The notes beneath the pieces were generated by a model. That model ran no database searches and was not told the origin of the DNA. It saw nothing but the letters and a program-made list of their open reading frames with translations. A DNA stretch of 50,157 bases from Phycisphaera sp. (GTDB lineage: Bacteria > Planctomycetota > Phycisphaerae > Phycisphaerales > Phycisphaeraceae): positions 1-50,157 of the forward strand of contig JANQPR010000122.1 of assembly GCA_028285385.1 (NCBI GenBank), read 5' to 3'. This document shows, in pieces, positions 47,260-50,157 of the stretch; positions within the stretch are counted from its first letter, which is position 1; each line of letters starts with the position of its first letter. Made by a program: the position numbers and the translations under genes.

Positions 47260-48027
47260 TCACTGGGCCGCGGTCACGAGTCGGTCGCCCAAGGACGACC
47301 GCCACCCTTGCTCCACGGCCCCGTCGGCCAAGACCGAGTCGAACTTCCGCAGTTCCGCGACCTTGACCAGCGACTTGCGGCCGAACTTGCTGGCGTCCAT
47401 CAACAGAACGGTCCGGTCGGCCTGTTCCAACATCGCCTGCTCGACGCGGGTCTGCGCCATGTTGATGTTGTACGCGGCGGACTCGTCGAGCCCGGCGAGC
47501 GACATGAAGCACAGGTCCGCGAAGACCTCGCCGAGCGCCCGACGGGTGATCGCGCCCACCATCGCCGAAGTCCGGGGGTACAGCTGCCCACCGAGCACCG
47601 TGACCTCGGCCTGTTCGTCGTTCGCGAACAGCTGCGTGATGGCGAGCGACGTCGTGACGATCTGGATCGGGCGCACCGTGATCTGCTGCGCCGCGTAGAC
47701 CACCGTCGAGCCGGCGTCGAGCAACAGCGTCATGTTGGGTTCGACCAGCGCTGCCGCCGCGGCCCCGATGGCCCGTTTGGCGTCGACCTGCGCGGCCATC
47801 CGCGCAGCGAACGCGTGGGCCGGGGGCGCCACGGGCTCTGGCTCGGCGCCGCGAAACACCGCCCCGCCGTGCGTACGGCTGAGAAGGCCCCGTTGCTCCA
47901 GGACATCGAGGTCCCGGCGAACGGTCGACGCGCTGACGCCCAGCTCGGTCGATAAGGCATCCAAGTTGGCGCTGCCGCGCTCCTTGAGAAACTCGATCAG
48001 GCGTTGCTGGCGTTCGACGATCAGCAT
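47260..48027 (-). CDS. DeoR/GlpR-family transcriptional regulator
   Basis: 255 residues. The N-terminal winged helix (RQQRLIEFLKERGSANLDALSTELGVSASTVRRDLDVLEQRGLLSRTHGGAVF, about 6-58) and the C-terminal sugar-isomerase-like sensor domain (LLLDAGSTVVYAAQQI, VTVLGGQLY, LMDASKFGRKSLVKVAEL) define the family, which usually represses sugar operons and responds to a phosphosugar. The position at the end of the aldolase/dehydrogenase unit suggests that it regulates sugar breakdown in the microcompartment operon. It follows the dehydrogenase gene by 39 bases. A DeoR gene is, as I recall, also part of the described planctomycete microcompartment loci. Confidence 0.93.
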   Translation of the reverse strand: MLIVERQQRLIEFLKERGSANLDALSTELGVSASTVRRDLDVLEQRGLLSRTHGGAVFRGAEPEPVAPPAHAFAARMAAQVDAKRAIGAAAAALVEPNMTLLLDAGSTVVYAAQQITVRPIQIVTTSLAITQLFANDEQAEVTVLGGQLYPRTSAMVGAITRRALGEVFADLCFMSLAGLDESAAYNINMAQTRVEQAMLEQADRTVLLMDASKFGRKSLVKVAELRKFDSVLADGAVEQGWRSSLGDRLVTAAQ

Positions 48028-48066
48028 CGGTTCCGTCAGGATGATCGGCCTTCGCGCGTCGCCGGC

Positions 48067-48990
48067 TTAACCGAGCTGCGCGTACGTCTGCTCGAGGGCC
48101 TGCTCCGAGCGCTTCAACCCCGCCTGCTCCTTGGGCCATAAAGCGACCTCGTGGTAGCCCAGCACGCCGGCCCGTCCCACCACCGTCGGTATCGAAAGGC
48201 AAACCTGTCGTAGGCCATACGGCCCATCCATCCGGGTCGATACCGGCAAGACTTGGCGACGGTCCAGCGCGATGCTGTGGATCACTTCGAGGATCGACAA
48301 CCCAACCGCGTAGCCTGCGCCGCCCTTGCGCCGGATCACCTCGGCCCCCGAGCCCTTGGTGCGCTCGAAGATCGCCTGCTGTTCCGTGGGCGTAAGCAAC
48401 TCGTTCAACGAGATGCCCGCAGCCGTCGCGGACGACCAGATGGGACTCATCGTGTCGCCGTGCTCGCCAAGGATCAGGGCCTTGACCTGCGTGGGCGGCA
48501 GGCCCTTGGCGTCGGCGATCATCGAACGGAACCGCGCGGTGTCGAGAACGGTGCCCAGCCCGATCACCCGTTGCGGGTTCCAGTCAAGGTGCTCCAGGGC
48601 CAGCCGGGTGAGCACGTCCACCGGATTGGACACGACGAAGAGGATCGCGTCACGGGAGAGCCCGCCATCTCGCAGGCCGTCGAGGATCCCCTTGAAGATC
48701 GACACGTTGCGGTTGATCAAGTCGAGGCGGGACTCGTCGGGCTTGCGCCGCGAACCGGCGGTGATGCACACCACGTCCGCGTCGGCGACCTGGCCGAGTT
48801 CGGCCGCGACGATGCGCTGGTCGGCGGCGATCGAGCTGCCGTGCAATAGATCGAGCGCTTCGCCCTGAGCGACGTCGTGCGCGACGTCCACCAGCGCGAT
48901 CTCGCGCACCACCCCGCCGCACTGCAGGGCGAAAGCGGCGTTGGAGCCGACGCGACCGGCCCCACCAACGACGGCGACTTTGATGGGCAT
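48067..48990 (-). CDS. L-lactate/malate dehydrogenase family enzyme
   Basis: 307 residues of the LDH/MDH superfamily, oxidising a 2-hydroxyacid with NAD. Seen: the Rossmann loop VVGGAGRVGSNAA (7-19), NAD-binding Asp35 (LVDV), Arg88, the catalytic LDTARFR segment (Asp150, Arg153), His177 in GEHGD and SNPVDVLT. The substrate loop reads ITAGSRRKPDESRLDL. The overall pattern ESRLDL resembles lactate dehydrogenases, but the discriminating position (usually Gln in LDH, Arg in MDH) is Arg82. The ATG at 48990 has AAAGG seven bases upstream. In this operon it may recycle NADH from aldehyde oxidation, or convert lactate or a related product. Related microcompartment loci also carry such an enzyme. Confidence 0.92.
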   Translation of the reverse strand: MPIKVAVVGGAGRVGSNAAFALQCGGVVREIALVDVAHDVAQGEALDLLHGSSIAADQRIVAAELGQVADADVVCITAGSRRKPDESRLDLINRNVSIFKGILDGLRDGGLSRDAILFVVSNPVDVLTRLALEHLDWNPQRVIGLGTVLDTARFRSMIADAKGLPPTQVKALILGEHGDTMSPIWSSATAAGISLNELLTPTEQQAIFERTKGSGAEVIRRKGGAGYAVGLSILEVIHSIALDRRQVLPVSTRMDGPYGLRQVCLSIPTVVGRAGVLGYHEVALWPKEQAGLKRSEQALEQTYAQLG

Positions 48991-49053
48991 GGTTGAGCCT
49001 TTCTTCTAAAACCGAACACGGCACGCTGAGGAAAGAACGGCAGCGACGAGGAA

Positions 49054-49920
49054 TCAGTTCGGAGAGCCGGCCATGATCTGGTCGGTGATCGTCTGCACCA
49101 TCCGTTCGAACGCGGCGTCGCCGTCGGCGCTGGTCGCGGCGCTGCGGTTCACGTCTCCCTGGCCGTTGCAACACGCCGACATCGGCTGCACGCCGAAGGT
49201 CGTGAGGAACGCCTCGTTCGCCGGGCCGACACAGCCCTCCGCGGCGCAGCCCAGCCGTTCGTCGGGGAAGCCGAACCGCTCCTTGACTTTGAGTAGTTCG
49301 ACCATCTGCTCGTCATTGAGCACGTTCACTTGCCCGAGTTGCTTCGCGAGGATGAGCTGCTTGCAGTAGTTGTCGAGGATCTCGAGTTTGTAGTAGGCGT
49401 CGGTGAGGTCGGCCCCGAGCGACACCGAGCCGTGGTTCGCCATGAGGATGGTCGTGGTCTGCTCGTTAATGCGGTCGATGAAGCTGGCGGGCAGGTCCGG
49501 GCCGCCGGGCGTCGCGTACTTCGCGAAGATCGTCCGCCCGAGGAAGACCTCGGCCTCGGGGTGGATCCCCTCGGGCAGCGGCATGTTCGCCAGGCAGAAC
49601 GCCACGGCGTGCGGCGGGTGCGAGTGGATCACCGCCCGGACTGTCGGCTGCTTCTTGTAGATCGCGAGGTGCACGAGCACCTCGCTGGTGCGATTCCGAC
49701 CCTTGGGGTTGGCCTCAACCTGATTGCCCTCGAGGTCAACGACGCACAGGTCGTCGGGTTCGAGGAAGCCTTTGCTGATGCCGGTCGGTGTGCAAAGCAC
49801 ACGGTCCTCGCCGATCCGGATCGAGTGGTTGCCCTCGTTGCCGGCGCAGAAGCCGCGGAGCCAGATCCGGTGGCCGATGTCGCACATCTGTTTCTTGAGT
49901 TGCCAGAGGGGGATGTTCAT
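49054..49920 (-). CDS. Class II aldolase (fuculose/rhamnulose-phosphate aldolase-like) with probable encapsulation peptide
   Basis: 288 residues. It cleaves a phosphoketose to DHAP and an aldehyde such as lactaldehyde, using zinc. Catalytic Glu80 (NRTSEVLVH) and zinc-binding His99 and His101 (VIHSHPPH) and His163 (MANHGSVS) are all present, as in FucA. Beyond the aldolase fold, which ends near 215, a cysteine-containing segment (GCAAEGCVG, SACCNGQG) leads to a flexible linker and a terminal amphipathic helix, DGDAAFERMVQTITDQIMAG (267-286). Its hydrophobic face (F271, V275, I278, I282) resembles encapsulation peptides that target enzymes into bacterial microcompartments. ATG 49920 has GGAAGGA seven bases upstream. 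The neighbouring EutN-type shell protein supports this. Confidence 0.9.
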   Translation of the reverse strand: MNIPLWQLKKQMCDIGHRIWLRGFCAGNEGNHSIRIGEDRVLCTPTGISKGFLEPDDLCVVDLEGNQVEANPKGRNRTSEVLVHLAIYKKQPTVRAVIHSHPPHAVAFCLANMPLPEGIHPEAEVFLGRTIFAKYATPGGPDLPASFIDRINEQTTTILMANHGSVSLGADLTDAYYKLEILDNYCKQLILAKQLGQVNVLNDEQMVELLKVKERFGFPDERLGCAAEGCVGPANEAFLTTFGVQPMSACCNGQGDVNRSAATSADGDAAFERMVQTITDQIMAGSPN

Positions 49921-49977
49921 CGGGGTGTCCTTCCAAACGGTTACTGCTTGAACCGGCTCCGTCATCAGTGGTGGCTC

Positions 49978-50157
49978 TTAGATCTCAGCGCTGGTTGTCG
50001 TAGCGGTCCACTGCACGGCGTCCAAGATCGCGGCGTTGTAGGCGTCGATCGGGACCCGGCCGGGGTGGAAGGGCGCAGCGGCCTCGCGTCCTTCGCTCAC
50101 GGCGATCGGGGCGCCGGACCCGGCACCGAGTTCGTCGAACACCACGAGCGACTGCGG
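49978..50157 (-). CDS. EutN/CcmL-type microcompartment vertex protein, C-terminal part
   Basis: The last 59 residues of a protein entering from the right edge. VVFDELGAGSGAPIAVSEGREAAAPF followed by RVPIDAYNAAILDAVQW matches the end of the EutN/CcmL pentamer family (BMC-P), whose members have DEVGAG-G and a terminal PVDAAVVGIVD-like strand. These proteins cap the vertices of a protein-shelled organelle. The start is outside the window. It is upstream of the aldolase gene by 57 bases on the same strand and is the strongest single sign of a microcompartment operon to the right. Confidence 0.8.
   Translation of the reverse strand, partial: PQSLVVFDELGAGSGAPIAVSEGREAAAPFHPGRVPIDAYNAAILDAVQWTATTTSAEI

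Overview
The window is G+C-rich DNA that most resembles a planctomycete, probably of the class Phycisphaerae. The pointers are PEP-CTERM proteins with dockerin-like 'GQVEQGDLD.VLQNWG' modules, a large secreted protein with the LEPRVLLS motif, an ECF sigma factor with an HLD..CPTC tail, a membrane Ser/Thr kinase cassette, and the edge of a planctomycete-type microcompartment locus. This assignment is inferred from protein families, not from an rRNA or other marker gene.

Layout. (1) 1-24427, all on the minus strand: a large exopolysaccharide or O-glycan locus. Reading in the direction of transcription: a Wzc-like tyrosine autokinase, a CpsB-type phosphatase, an O-antigen-ligase-like TPR protein, a hairpin, a NusG/UpxY-like antiterminator, a fused WecA-GT4 initiating enzyme, an ABC-2 permease (Wzm), FkbM methyltransferases, GT2 and GT4 glycosyltransferases, a broken wzt copy, an intact Wzt ATPase, a polysaccharide pyruvyl transferase, a second ligase/polymerase and a GT4 running off the left edge. 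Most junctions overlap by 1-11 bases, which suggests one long translationally coupled operon. The part below about 13.9 kb is visibly less G+C-rich than the part above. (2) 24650-27031: two paralogous PEP-CTERM proteins. (3) 27316-36828, minus strand: a cation/proton antiporter, a coiled-coil membrane protein, a 69-residue protein, a TPR/FHA-like protein, a polytopic Ser/Thr kinase with a TM2 domain, a membrane protein and an ECF sigma factor. This looks like a signalling cassette. (4) 37550-41475, minus strand: a Tat-exported metallophosphoesterase, a phospholipase-D-like lipoprotein and a second lipoprotein of unknown role. (5) 41826-47259: alanine dehydrogenase (plus), a LEPR-XLL protein (minus) and an unusual GspE-type ATPase (plus). 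(6) 47260-50157, minus strand: a DeoR regulator, a lactate/malate dehydrogenase-family enzyme, a class II aldolase with a probable encapsulation peptide and the C-terminus of a EutN/CcmL-type shell protein. Together these fit the end of a microcompartment operon for fucose/rhamnose-type sugar degradation.

How the genes work together. In the glycan locus the WecA-like module should load the first sugar phosphate onto undecaprenyl phosphate, and the GT2/GT4 enzymes extend it. FkbM and pyruvyl transferases decorate it, Wzm-Wzt export it, and the autokinase/phosphatase pair with the ligases handle length control and attachment. The UpxY-like protein, placed just after a terminator-like hairpin, probably helps RNA polymerase through the roughly 17 kb operon. 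The most notable oddities are the wzt fragment with an adjacent start-less FkbM gene, the WecA-GT4 fusion, the dehydrogenase with an arginine at the substrate-specificity position, and the kinase/FHA-like cassette. No tRNA, rRNA, CRISPR array or insertion sequence was recognised.
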